In this document: piece by piece, positions 27,148-34,487 of the stretch | How the letters are laid out: every line of letters begins with the position of its first letter | How positions within the stretch are numbered: position 1 is the first letter of the stretch | DNA from: Lactiplantibacillus plantarum EGD-AQ4 | GTDB lineage: Bacteria; Bacillota; Bacilli; Lactobacillales; Lactobacillaceae | Reading direction: 5' to 3' | Assembly: GCF_000463075.2 (NCBI RefSeq) | Contig: NZ_AVAQ01000052.1 | Span: forward strand, 45,712 to 109,711 | Length of the DNA: 64,000 nucleotides | Notes under the pieces: generated by a model | Databases searched by the model: none | What the model saw: only the letters and a program-made list of their open reading frames with translations | Told to the model about the DNA's origin: nothing | Translations under genes and position numbers: made by a program

Positions 27148-29124
27148 TTACGCACGGACTTCTGCTGTTGGCATTACCGTGATTTCAAGATCACGTGTCA
27201 TTTGTTTTTCGATTGCAGTTTGAACATCATGGTCCGTTACAACTAAGCTGGATAACTTGCTCTTGCCATTGATAATGTCTTGAACGTGTTGATCATTCAG
27301 ATCATCAGCGGAAACGATTGGCAACAAGTGGAAGTTGTCATTAGTTGCTTTCAAGCATTGGTCAAACAACGGTGAGTTGACGCCCATGACTAAGACGCTC
27401 TTTTGTTGTTGTAAGACGGATGCTAACCACCAGTTCAACAATTGTGCTTCGGAATGGAAGACATTGGTAATGGCTTCTTCCTTATTCACAAGTTGAATCG
27501 ATAATTCGTGGTTGCTCCCGTATTGCTTGACCATTGCAAGTGTGTGATCTGGACGATAGAAGTTTTCCAACGTGACTTGTGAGTTGTTGGTCCGGTCAAG
27601 GTATTGCGTGACTGATAAGAAACCAGCAGCGTCATAGACATCTCGGCGAGTGGCAATCGAGCCGTTGAAGTACGTCATGTACCAGATAGCACCATTCTTG
27701 CGGTACTTCAAGGTCATGATTGGGTTCCCTTCATCGTCAGCAATTGAAACGATCTGCTTGTCAGCATTGCGCTTATATTGCCATGCTGGGTTGTCAGGTA
27801 ATTCAGGTTTAGTCTTGGCAACGGCGCCCGGAACCTTGGCTTGAATCGTGTAATACATGTTGTACAAACCAGTGTGCTTTTGAACCAAACCAGCTGATTG
27901 ATAGCTGTTCCAGATTTCTGGCAAACTGTCGTTGTAGTTAACGGTAATCACATTGGCAGCATCTTTGACTTCATCCTTTAAGAGTCCCATGATCATTTCC
28001 ATGGAAGCTTTTTCTTCAGCGGATAAGGATTGAATCAAGTCCGTGCTGAAGAGGAAGTATTTGGCTGATTGATCAAATTCTACCGGTGAAACCAAGTGAG
28101 TCGTGCCGTAGTCCGATTTTAACTTAGCATCAATACCTTCGATTTTTTGTTGCAAACCGGTAACGATCGTGGCATTTTGATCATAGTCATGCTGTAACCG
28201 ATTGATTTTCTGATTAATGAGGTTCAATGAACGTTCTTGTTCATCCTGAGCACTCTTCGTCTTGCGATCATACGCAACTAAAGCATCTTGAGCGGTATGT
28301 AAGTCTTTTTCCGCACTCGTAATCGCGTGTTCCTTCCGTGAGCGTTCACGGGTTTCGGTCTGTTCACGCTTCTGAAGTTTCACGAGTTCACTGTTGATTG
28401 AATCACTCTTTTGATACAGGTCTTGCGCTTGCTTTTCTTGTTGCTTCATCAGGACGAATAACTTCTTCAAGTCTTGTTCGCCTTGAATAGCCTTACGCAT
28501 ATCAGCTTCATTTTGCTTCAAATCAGCTAATGATTGTTCAGACTGAGTGATCTTCTTTTCCAACGACTTGATGGTCTGGTCGCTCTTAGCAAGCGCCTTT
28601 TTGGCATCATCATAACGCTTTTGGGCAGCATTGATCTTCTTGACCATGCCATCACGTTCAGTGTCATTCGTCGTTACGACTTTATCCTGCTTAGATAAGG
28701 TAACCTTAGCATCTTTTAACTGTTGTTCTAAGTTTAGTTGTTCGGCGACTAACGTTTCATACTGTTGCTTTTCATGCTTACGGTCCTGAACTAATTGAAC
28801 CTTAAGTTCTCCCCGTAAAGTTTGGTATTGCTTGTTTAAGTCGGCCATTTCACGTTCAATAGCAGCACTATTCTTCGCCGCCGTTTGAGTCGCACGCCGT
28901 TGGTTGACCCGGTTTTGGCCCTTAACTGGGGCACTAGTTGAAGCCGTGGTGGCAGCACTAGTTGGCCGGACACCCGCAGCCGACCGCACGTTAGGGGTCG
29001 TACTGCTTTGGGTTGCCTTTGGTTTTGGCTTCTGAGCAGCAACGGTTGAAGTCGCCGTTGCACGCTCAGAATGATTGCGGTAATCCTCATTCTTATCTCT
29101 GCGCTTTTTATTGAACATCTTCAT
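27148..29124 (-). CDS. Coiled-coil protein with a C-terminal domain like the N-terminal part of TagE/TarM-type glycosyltransferases
   Basis: 658 residues from ATG 29124 (GGAGGAG site; MKMFNKKRRDKNED). Residues about 20-85 are Thr/Ser/Ala/Pro-rich; about 90-320 are a long charged coiled coil; the rest is globular. At about 485-510 the sequence FNGSIATRRDVYDAAGFLSV matches FNPQGAVSRRDYYDTRGFLTV in the glycosyltransferase at 36223-37800, and LENFYRPD matches LETFFRPN. No GT4 catalytic EX7E is visible, so it may be a non-catalytic partner (as GtfB is for GtfA in adhesin glycosylation) or a degenerate transferase. No signal peptide, so cytoplasmic. It follows the surface-protein gene by 100 nt. 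Confidence 0.75.
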   Translation of the reverse strand: MKMFNKKRRDKNEDYRNHSERATATSTVAAQKPKPKATQSSTTPNVRSAAGVRPTSAATTASTSAPVKGQNRVNQRRATQTAAKNSAAIEREMADLNKQYQTLRGELKVQLVQDRKHEKQQYETLVAEQLNLEQQLKDAKVTLSKQDKVVTTNDTERDGMVKKINAAQKRYDDAKKALAKSDQTIKSLEKKITQSEQSLADLKQNEADMRKAIQGEQDLKKLFVLMKQQEKQAQDLYQKSDSINSELVKLQKREQTETRERSRKEHAITSAEKDLHTAQDALVAYDRKTKSAQDEQERSLNLINQKINRLQHDYDQNATIVTGLQQKIEGIDAKLKSDYGTTHLVSPVEFDQSAKYFLFSTDLIQSLSAEEKASMEMIMGLLKDEVKDAANVITVNYNDSLPEIWNSYQSAGLVQKHTGLYNMYYTIQAKVPGAVAKTKPELPDNPAWQYKRNADKQIVSIADDEGNPIMTLKYRKNGAIWYMTYFNGSIATRRDVYDAAGFLSVTQYLDRTNNSQVTLENFYRPDHTLAMVKQYGSNHELSIQLVNKEEAITNVFHSEAQLLNWWLASVLQQQKSVLVMGVNSPLFDQCLKATNDNFHLLPIVSADDLNDQHVQDIINGKSKLSSLVVTDHDVQTAIEKQMTRDLEITVMPTAEVRA

Positions 29125-29164
29125 AATGCAACTCCTCCATAAACTTGATTGTTTGCTCAAAGAG

Positions 29165-29190
29165 TAGAAGGGTCTTCGCGGACCCTTCTA
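29165..29190 (-). terminator. Hairpin between the surface-protein and coiled-coil genes
   Basis: TAGAAGGGTC pairs with GACCCTTCTA; the following bases are not a clean T run, so it is more likely a partial terminator or RNA-processing/stability hairpin. Confidence 0.5.
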
Positions 29191-29223
29191 TCCGTTCAGC
29201 AAATAATCAAGCTATTCTAATTA

Positions 29224-32200
29224 TTATGCTTCATGCTTGCGACGAGAAACGCCAAAGTATAGCGCTGAACCCATCAACAAGGTTGAAAGACCTAGCACAG
29301 CCAAGGCTGTCCCGTTTTCGTCTTCATCGGTTTGTGGTAACGTCTTCGCGTCAGAAGTCGTGGTCTTAGTGGTTACAACTGGCTTCAATGAAGCTGCGGC
29401 CGTTGCAGGCACAACCCCACTAGTCCCGTTGCTAGTCGTTGCCGTCGTGGTTGGGGCAACTTCATCATCTGAAACGGTCGTTGCTGGTGCAGTGGTTGTA
29501 CCAGTTGAAGAACCATTTGATGAGTCATTGTCAACAGTGTCATCACTAGGCGTGGTTACAGGTGCGGTTGTAGTTGTACCAGTGCCACCGCCATTGACAC
29601 TATCATCACTTGGCGCTGTCGTTGGTGCACTAGTAGGTGCAGTAGTTGGCGCTGTTGTAGGTGCAGTAGTTGGTGCTGTCGTTGGCGCTGTCGTTGGCGC
29701 TGTCGTTGGTGCAGTAGTTGGTGCTGTCGTTGGCGTAGTTGTAGGTGCAGTCGTGGTGCCGCCGTTATCATTCTTAACATAAGTTAAGGTGATCGTTGCG
29801 TCATCAGCAACCGTACCACTCAAGGCACCATCAGCTGACTTATAGGTGTAACCATCAATGGTTGGTGTTGCGACCGTGTAAGTGTCCCCAACTTTGTAAG
29901 TCGTGGTCGTTGCGGTCTTGATGGTGTTACCATCTGCATCAACATAGTTAACCGTGATCGTCTTAGTTTGTTCAGTTGGTGTAGTGCTACCGTTCTTCGT
30001 GTAAACAAGGGTAACCGTGTTACCGTTGTAAGCAATCGTCCCGGCAATCGCATCACCAGTTGAGTGATCGTAAGTGTAACCTGCGATTTCTGGTTGGCCA
30101 ACCGTGTAAGCTTGTCCAACGACATATTCAGTTACGCTAGATGCCTTGATGGTGTTGCCATCTGCATCAACGTAATTGATCGTCAAGTTAGCTTTGTTTT
30201 CAACAGGAGTTGTTGAATCCTTAGTGTAAGTTAAGGTAATGGTCTTATTACCATCAACCGTACCAGTCAAAGCGGCATCAGCTGACTTGTAAGTGTAACC
30301 ATCAATTGCTGGGGTTTCAACGGTGTAAGTTGAACCATTGTCCAAGGTTTGTGAAGTAGCAGCTTTGATCGTGTTGCCATCTTCATCAACGTAGTTAACC
30401 GTAACAGTTGATTGTTCTACTGGTGTTGCGTCCTTAGTGTAAGTTAAGGTAATGGTCTTATCACCATCAACCGTACCAGTTAAGTCTGCATCAGCGGACT
30501 TGTAAGTGTAACCATCAATTGCTGGGGTTTCAACGGTGTAAGTTGAACCGTTGTCTAACGTCTGTGAAGTAGCAGCTTTGATTGTATTGCCATCTTCATC
30601 AACGTAGTTAACCGTAACAGTTGATTGTTCTACTGGCGTTGCATCCTTAGTGTAAGTGAAGGTAACCGTGTTACCACCAGAAACAAAGGTCCCAGTTTGA
30701 GTTGCGTCACCATCTAAGGTGTAACCATCGATTGCAGCGGCGTTAACACTGTAAGTCCCACCAACTTCAGCGGCAGTGCCATCAGCACCTTCAGTGTAGG
30801 TCTTAGAAGCTAAGATCGTGTTGCCGTCAGCGTCGACGTAGTTAACCGTCAATTGTGAAGCTTCAGTGTTTTGTGAGTAGACTAAAGTCAATTCAGTCCC
30901 AACTTGAGTAATGTTGCCATCACTATCAGTCGTATCCGCAGCAACCGTACCAGTCAAGGCACTCGATTTAGTTGTGTCTAAGGTGTAGTTGCTGAATGTT
31001 GCTGGTGTAACGGTGTAAGTGTTGTCAACATCACCTTGAACCGTGGTGTCATCAGCAATCTTATTGCCGTTTTCGTCAACGTAATGAACAACGACCGTTC
31101 CGGCAGCAACGGAAGTATCCATGACTTGCGTTTCGTAAGTCCATGCCTTGATTTGAGCGTTTGCATCGTTATTGTTAGTGTTGGTTGACAACTTGTATAC
31201 GGATGTCGTACCAGTGAATTCAAGTGAAGCGGCCCGGCTACCAGTCGTTGCGTCATCATTTGCCTTGAATGTGTATAGAACAGTGACATAATTGTCAGCA
31301 TCCGTTAATTTCGTAACATCAACGGTAGCAGTTGAAGCACCTGAAGCATAACTGTATTCCTTGCCAGATTCAGTGGCATATTCAACAGCCGTCCAAGTCC
31401 CATTACTGTTGGAACCATTTGGTGCGATCGAAACTTGACCAGAGGCGTTGGCCCAGTCGAGTGCTTCGCTCTTAGTTAAACGAATGGCAACGGCATAGGT
31501 GTGACCAGCTGTAACTTTGATGTTCGTCCCACTAACATTAGTCTGAATATATTCGGCTTGGTCTTGCAAATTGCCTGAACCAGTTTCAGTTGCAGCACTT
31601 GAAAGCGTCCCGGCATCAACTGAGCCAGCAGCGGTTTGATCTGCAGCTTGTGAAGCAGGTGCAGTAACCGTTGGTGCGGTTGTTGCAGCCGTAGTCGTTG
31701 CAGTGGCTGAAGAAGTGGCGGCAGCTGAAGTTGGTGTTGCAACGGCAGCTTTTACCGTACTCTTAGCCGTAACGGCACTAGCAGTTGAAGTTGCATCACT
31801 GGCTGGTGTGGTTGCACTCGCTTGTGCGGCAGAGCTGGCAACAGTTGAAGTAGCTGTTGAACTTGCACTCGAACTTGCTGCGCTAGTCGTTGAAGTAGCA
31901 GCTGAACTTGCAGCACTCGTTGTTGAAGTTGCCGTTGAGCTAGCAGCGCTAGTTGCTGAAGTAGCGGTACTCGTTGAAGATGCAGAACTGGCATCCGAAG
32001 CAGCTGCTTGACTAGCCGATGAAGCACTAGTTGCGTTCGAACTAGCATCACTTGCAACTTGTTCCGTAGTGGTATCGTTGTTAGCAGCGGTATCAGCAGA
32101 AGCATTAACATTAGCGAACACAAGGCCTGCAGCTAAAGCTAAAGTCGTGGCCCCAGCATAGACCCAGCGTTTGCCATCTTTATACATCTTTACCCGATAA

Positions 32201-32238
32201 ACTGAATCACCGGTCATTTTTTGATTATCTTTTGACAT
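29224..32238 (-). CDS. KxYKxGKxW-signal, MucBP-repeat, LPxTG-anchored cell-wall adhesin
   Basis: 1004 residues from ATG 32238 (GGAGGA site). In order: a signal of the KxYKxGKxW type (VYRVKMYKDGKRW, then AGATTLALAAGLVFA); an Ala/Ser/Thr-rich low-complexity stretch (about 50-215); a globular domain (about 215-370); about six MucBP-like repeats, each starting like VNYVDxDGNTI and ending TLTYTK, two of them nearly identical; an (APTT)n stalk; a Thr/Asp region; and LPQTDEDENG, a hydrophobic helix and RRKHEA for sortase anchoring. Expected at the cell wall as a mucin or matrix-binding adhesin. KxYKxGKxW signals and Ser-rich stalks are often linked to glycosylation. It follows the peptide array by about 150 nt. 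Confidence 0.93.
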   Translation of the reverse strand: MSKDNQKMTGDSVYRVKMYKDGKRWVYAGATTLALAAGLVFANVNASADTAANNDTTTEQVASDASSNATSASSASQAAASDASSASSTSTATSATSAASSTATSTTSAASSAATSTTSAASSSASSTATSTVASSAAQASATTPASDATSTASAVTAKSTVKAAVATPTSAAATSSATATTTAATTAPTVTAPASQAADQTAAGSVDAGTLSSAATETGSGNLQDQAEYIQTNVSGTNIKVTAGHTYAVAIRLTKSEALDWANASGQVSIAPNGSNSNGTWTAVEYATESGKEYSYASGASTATVDVTKLTDADNYVTVLYTFKANDDATTGSRAASLEFTGTTSVYKLSTNTNNNDANAQIKAWTYETQVMDTSVAAGTVVVHYVDENGNKIADDTTVQGDVDNTYTVTPATFSNYTLDTTKSSALTGTVAADTTDSDGNITQVGTELTLVYSQNTEASQLTVNYVDADGNTILASKTYTEGADGTAAEVGGTYSVNAAAIDGYTLDGDATQTGTFVSGGNTVTFTYTKDATPVEQSTVTVNYVDEDGNTIKAATSQTLDNGSTYTVETPAIDGYTYKSADADLTGTVDGDKTITLTYTKDATPVEQSTVTVNYVDEDGNTIKAATSQTLDNGSTYTVETPAIDGYTYKSADAALTGTVDGNKTITLTYTKDSTTPVENKANLTINYVDADGNTIKASSVTEYVVGQAYTVGQPEIAGYTYDHSTGDAIAGTIAYNGNTVTLVYTKNGSTTPTEQTKTITVNYVDADGNTIKTATTTTYKVGDTYTVATPTIDGYTYKSADGALSGTVADDATITLTYVKNDNGGTTTAPTTTPTTAPTTAPTTAPTTAPTTAPTTAPTTAPTTAPTSAPTTAPSDDSVNGGGTGTTTTAPVTTPSDDTVDNDSSNGSSTGTTTAPATTVSDDEVAPTTTATTSNGTSGVVPATAAASLKPVVTTKTTTSDAKTLPQTDEDENGTALAVLGLSTLLMGSALYFGVSRRKHEA
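29612..29758 (-). repeat. Short-period tandem repeat encoding the (APTT)n stalk
   Basis: Repeats of 12 bp within the adhesin gene encode Ala-Pro-Thr-Thr units; the repeats are mostly (T/G)GTGC(T/A)GT(A/C)GTTG-like on the plus strand. Copy number is likely to vary between strains. Confidence 0.75.
30229..30650 (-). repeat. Two near-identical MucBP repeat units
   Basis: Units of about 210 bp encode STVTVNYVDEDGNTIKAATS twice, differing by few residues (ADADLTGTVDGD versus ADAALTGTVDGN). High DNA identity points to recent duplication. Confidence 0.8.
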
Positions 32239-32280
32239 ATGGAATCCTCCCCGAACACTCACGATTTTCCGCTCTTATGT

Positions 32281-32320
32281 AAAATGATGGGCGACAAATC
32301 GCTTGCCAGCCCATCATCTT
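32281..32320 (-). terminator. Hairpin between the peptide array and the adhesin gene
   Basis: ATGATGGGC pairs with GCCCATCAT, followed on the minus strand by TTTTA. Weak as a terminator; read-through from the peptide array into the adhesin gene is possible. Confidence 0.55.
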
Positions 32321-32391
32321 AGTCGCGCTTATCGTGTTGTGTTTAATAACACCATAACGATTTTGTTGGCATTTCAGTTATATTTAACGAA

Positions 32392-32523
32392 TTAGCCCTT
32401 GATAGCAGCGATTACGTTTAAGATAAAACTGTGTAAACCACCAAAGATGTCGTTGGAAACACTTGATGTATATGATGATGTGTGTGTACCTGGTAAAATA
32501 TGGAAATCATTGAAAAAGCTCAT
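32392..32523 (-). CDS. Array peptide A (class 1, 43 residues)
   Basis: Last of eight tandem paralogous peptide genes. It reads MSFFNDFHILPGTHTSSYTS, then SVSNDIFGGLHSFILNVIAA and IKG. An AAAGGGG ribosome site precedes ATG 32523. There is no Sec signal and no double-glycine leader. The middle is Ser/Thr-rich; the last 18 residues are hydrophobic with Gly-Gly before them and could form an amphipathic helix. It is too short for routine gene finders, but conservation across eight copies, each with its own ribosome site, shows it is a gene. Function unknown. Confidence 0.85.
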   Translation of the reverse strand: MSFFNDFHILPGTHTSSYTSSVSNDIFGGLHSFILNVIAAIKG

Positions 32524-32558
32524 GATCTATTCCCCTTTATTGTTAGTTGGTTAATTAA

Positions 32559-32690
32559 TTAGCCTTTGAATGCAGCAATCACGTTCAATACGAATTGGTA
32601 GAACGTGCCAAGTGGTTGGTTACTTACATAACTAGTGTGTGATGAAGTATGCGTACCTGGTAATAAATGTAAATCTGAAAAGAAACTCAT
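32559..32690 (-). CDS. Array peptide B (class 2, 43 residues)
   Basis: Reads MSFFSDLHLLPGTHTSSHTS, then YVSNQPLGTFYQFVLNVIAA and FKG. The first 17 residues follow the family pattern, but from residue 18 it differs from class 1 (HTSYVSNQPLGTFYQ in place of YTSSVSNDIFGGLHS) and matches peptide H. GGGAGGA ribosome site before ATG 32690. Confidence 0.85.
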   Translation of the reverse strand: MSFFSDLHLLPGTHTSSHTSYVSNQPLGTFYQFVLNVIAAFKG

Positions 32691-32767
32691 AATTATATCC
32701 TCCCTCATAATTTAATTAATATCAAGATATTAATTAATAAATAGAATAATTAATTTATTTGAACGAA

Positions 32768-32899
32768 TTAACCCTTGAATGCAGCGATTACGTTCAAGAT
32801 GAAGCTGTGTAAACCACCGAAGATGTCGTTAGAAACACTTGAAGTGTATGATGAAGTATGCGTACCTGGTAATACGTGGAAATCGTTAAAGAAACTCAT
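32768..32899 (-). CDS. Array peptide C (class 1, 43 residues)
   Basis: Reads MSFFNDFHVLPGTHTSSYTS, then SVSNDIFGGLHSFILNVIAA and FKG; nearly identical to peptide A. AGGAGG ribosome site in the shared upstream TAGGAGGATACAAAC. The unit repeats at 158-nt spacing with D and E. Confidence 0.85.
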   Translation of the reverse strand: MSFFNDFHVLPGTHTSSYTSSVSNDIFGGLHSFILNVIAAFKG

Positions 32900-32925
32900 G
32901 TTTGTATCCTCCTATGATTGTGTGA

Positions 32926-33057
32926 TTACTTCTTGAAAGCAGCGATCAAGTTCAATACGAAACTGTGGAAACCGCCGAAGATGTCGTTGGAAACACTTGA
33001 AGTATATGATGAAGTATGGGTACCTGGTAATACGTGAAAATCGTTAAAGAAACTCAT
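32926..33057 (-). CDS. Array peptide D (class 1, 43 residues)
   Basis: Same start as C; the end is GGFHSFVLNLIAAFKK, with two lysines at the C terminus. Flanking DNA (ATCACACAATCATAGGAGGAT) is shared with the neighbouring unit, so the unit was duplicated with its ribosome site. Confidence 0.85.
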   Translation of the reverse strand: MSFFNDFHVLPGTHTSSYTSSVSNDIFGGFHSFVLNLIAAFKK

Positions 33058-33083
33058 GTTTGTATCCTCCTATGATTGTGTGA

Positions 33084-33215
33084 TTACTTCTTGAAAGCAG
33101 CGATCAAGTTCAATACGAAGCTGTGGAAACCACCAAAGATATCGTTTGAAACGCTTGAAGTGTATGATGACGTATGCGTACCTGGTAATACGTGGAAATC
33201 GTTAAAGAAACTCAT
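33084..33215 (-). CDS. Array peptide E (class 1, 43 residues)
   Basis: Protein identical to D as read, with several silent differences in the DNA, so selection rather than very recent duplication alone keeps the sequence. AGGAGG ribosome site. Confidence 0.85.
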   Translation of the reverse strand: MSFFNDFHVLPGTHTSSYTSSVSNDIFGGFHSFVLNLIAAFKK

Positions 33216-33244
33216 GTTTGTATCCTCCTATAAATTGACTGTAA

Positions 33245-33388
33245 TTATTTGCTGAACAAACTCTTGATTGCTGGAATCAAGTTTAAGATGAAGCTGTGGA
33301 AACCACCGAAGATGTCGTTGGAAACACTTGAAGTGTATGATGAAGTATGTGTACCTGGTAATACGTGAAAATCAGTAAAGAAACTCAT
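33245..33388 (-). CDS. Array peptide F (class 1 long, 47 residues)
   Basis: Reads MSFFTDFHVLPGTHTSSYTS, SVSNDIFGGFHSFILNLIPA and IKSLFSK. The tail is four residues longer, carries a proline and two extra lysines, and is net positive, unlike the shorter forms. Confidence 0.85.
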   Translation of the reverse strand: MSFFTDFHVLPGTHTSSYTSSVSNDIFGGFHSFILNLIPAIKSLFSK

Positions 33389-33415
33389 GTTTGTATCCTC
33401 CTATAAATTGAATGA

Positions 33416-33559
33416 TTATTTGCTGAACAAACTCTTGATTGCTGGAATCAAGTTTAAGATGAAGCTGTGGAAGCCACCGAAGATGTCATTAGAAACACTT
33501 GAAGTGTATGATGACGTGTGGGTTCCTGGTAAGAAGTGCAGATCAGTAAAGAAACTCAT
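33416..33559 (-). CDS. Array peptide G (class 1 long, 47 residues)
   Basis: As F, with MSFFTDLHFLPGTHTSS at the start. AAAGGAGGAG ribosome site before ATG 33559. It is preceded by a 165-nt gap with a small hairpin separating it from peptide H. Confidence 0.85.
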   Translation of the reverse strand: MSFFTDLHFLPGTHTSSYTSSVSNDIFGGFHSFILNLIPAIKSLFSK

Positions 33560-33674
33560 GAATAACTCCTCCTTTGTCGTTAATAATTAAATCCTCAGGC
33601 CTTCCCAAATATGTGAAGAGCTTGATTAATGGAAACAAATTAAGGTTGACAATCAATCGGTCAAGCCGTTTAAA

Positions 33675-33691
33675 AATCAAATTGTTTGATT
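33675..33691 (-). terminator. Small hairpin between peptide genes H and G
   Basis: AATCAAA-TTG-TTTGATT with TTTT after it on the minus strand: a short, weak terminator or attenuator that could make H more abundant than the rest. Confidence 0.4.
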
Positions 33692-33724
33692 ATCAGTTTG
33701 ACTCACGATCCGTTCAGAATTGAA

Positions 33725-33856
33725 CTAACCTTTGATTGCGGCGATCACGTTCAATACGAATTGATAGAACGTCCCAAGTGGTTGGTTGCTAACATAACTC
33801 GTATGTGATGACGTGTGGGTTCCAGGTAAGAAATGTAAATCACTGAAGAAACTCAT
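33725..33856 (-). CDS. Array peptide H (class 2, 43 residues), first of the array
   Basis: Reads MSFFSDLHFLPGTHTSSHTS, YVSNQPLGTFYQFVLNVIAA and IKG, the partner of B. The frame is open upstream to 33907, but ATG 33856 with AAGGAGG is clearly the start since all eight family members begin at this Met. It is the first peptide gene after the intergenic control region 33857-34411. Confidence 0.87.
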   Translation of the reverse strand: MSFFSDLHFLPGTHTSSHTSYVSNQPLGTFYQFVLNVIAAIKG

Positions 33857-34411
33857 GGTTATATCCTCCTTATGAAATTTACAAATCATCCGTTGATTAG
33901 CAAACAATAATCAGTAATTTAATTTAATCTGTTAAATAACTAATATTGATTACTGATGCGAATGTGAAACAAGTAACCTTGTTTACGGTTTAAGTCTTAA
34001 CCAATTCTCCCCACAATCGTCAATAAAAATTCTAATATTTGAACAAATACAGGCCGATATCATATTCAATTAGTAAATGTGCATACTATAGACTACTTAC
34101 GCGTTTCATTAACCCCCTCAAAATTGATCCAATATCAATATATTTTATATTCTGCTGATATCAGCAACCATCTCAGAAAGCGGTTAAACCGTTGATAATA
34201 CTGTAATTCATTCAACTGGTGAACCCCCGTCAAGTGTCGTTAGTTTCCGATTTTCCGGCCAGGCCAGGTCGATTTTTAAAACCAAAATTTTGATTATAAA
34301 AGTGTCAAATTTGGCGAGATTATTAAAATTATTAATACTTTGGACGATTTTTCTTCACATTTCGGTGACACGTCTATCCATCGCTATCCAGTGCAATACA
34401 TAAAAATCGGT
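33857..34411 (-). promoter_or_regulatory. AT-rich control region upstream of the peptide array
   Basis: 555 bp without a supported gene. On the minus strand it holds TGCTGATATCAGCA (34153-34166), a perfect 14-bp palindrome placed just before TATAAAAT, and CGGTTAAACCG (34181-34191), an 11-bp palindrome. A seven-codon mini-frame (MKRVSSL, 34086-34109) has a GAGGGGG site. Together these look like a regulated promoter for the array; no sigma-A -35 box is convincing. Confidence 0.5.
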
Positions 34412-34451
34412 AAAAAAAGTGGTGATTGCACTGTTCGTACAATAACCACTT
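34412..34451 (-). terminator. Terminator after the ABC exporter gene
   Basis: Minus strand: AGTGGTTATTG pairs with CAATCACCACT, followed by TTTTTTT. It separates exporter transcription from the peptide array. Confidence 0.8.
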
Positions 34452-34487
34452 ACTAATCACAGCAATCGATATTCAACTGTGACGAAT

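Noticed and set aside
31703..32123. Long open frames on both strands opposite or within the Ser/Ala-rich part of the adhesin gene
   Set aside because: They are shadows of low-complexity coding sequence, with only Leu/Val/Ala or Leu/Gln-rich products and no ribosome sites.
32392..33856. CRISPR array as explanation for the regular ~158-nt repeats
   Set aside because: The units are whole coding sequences with start, stop and ribosome site; there are no short direct repeats with unique spacers and no cas genes.
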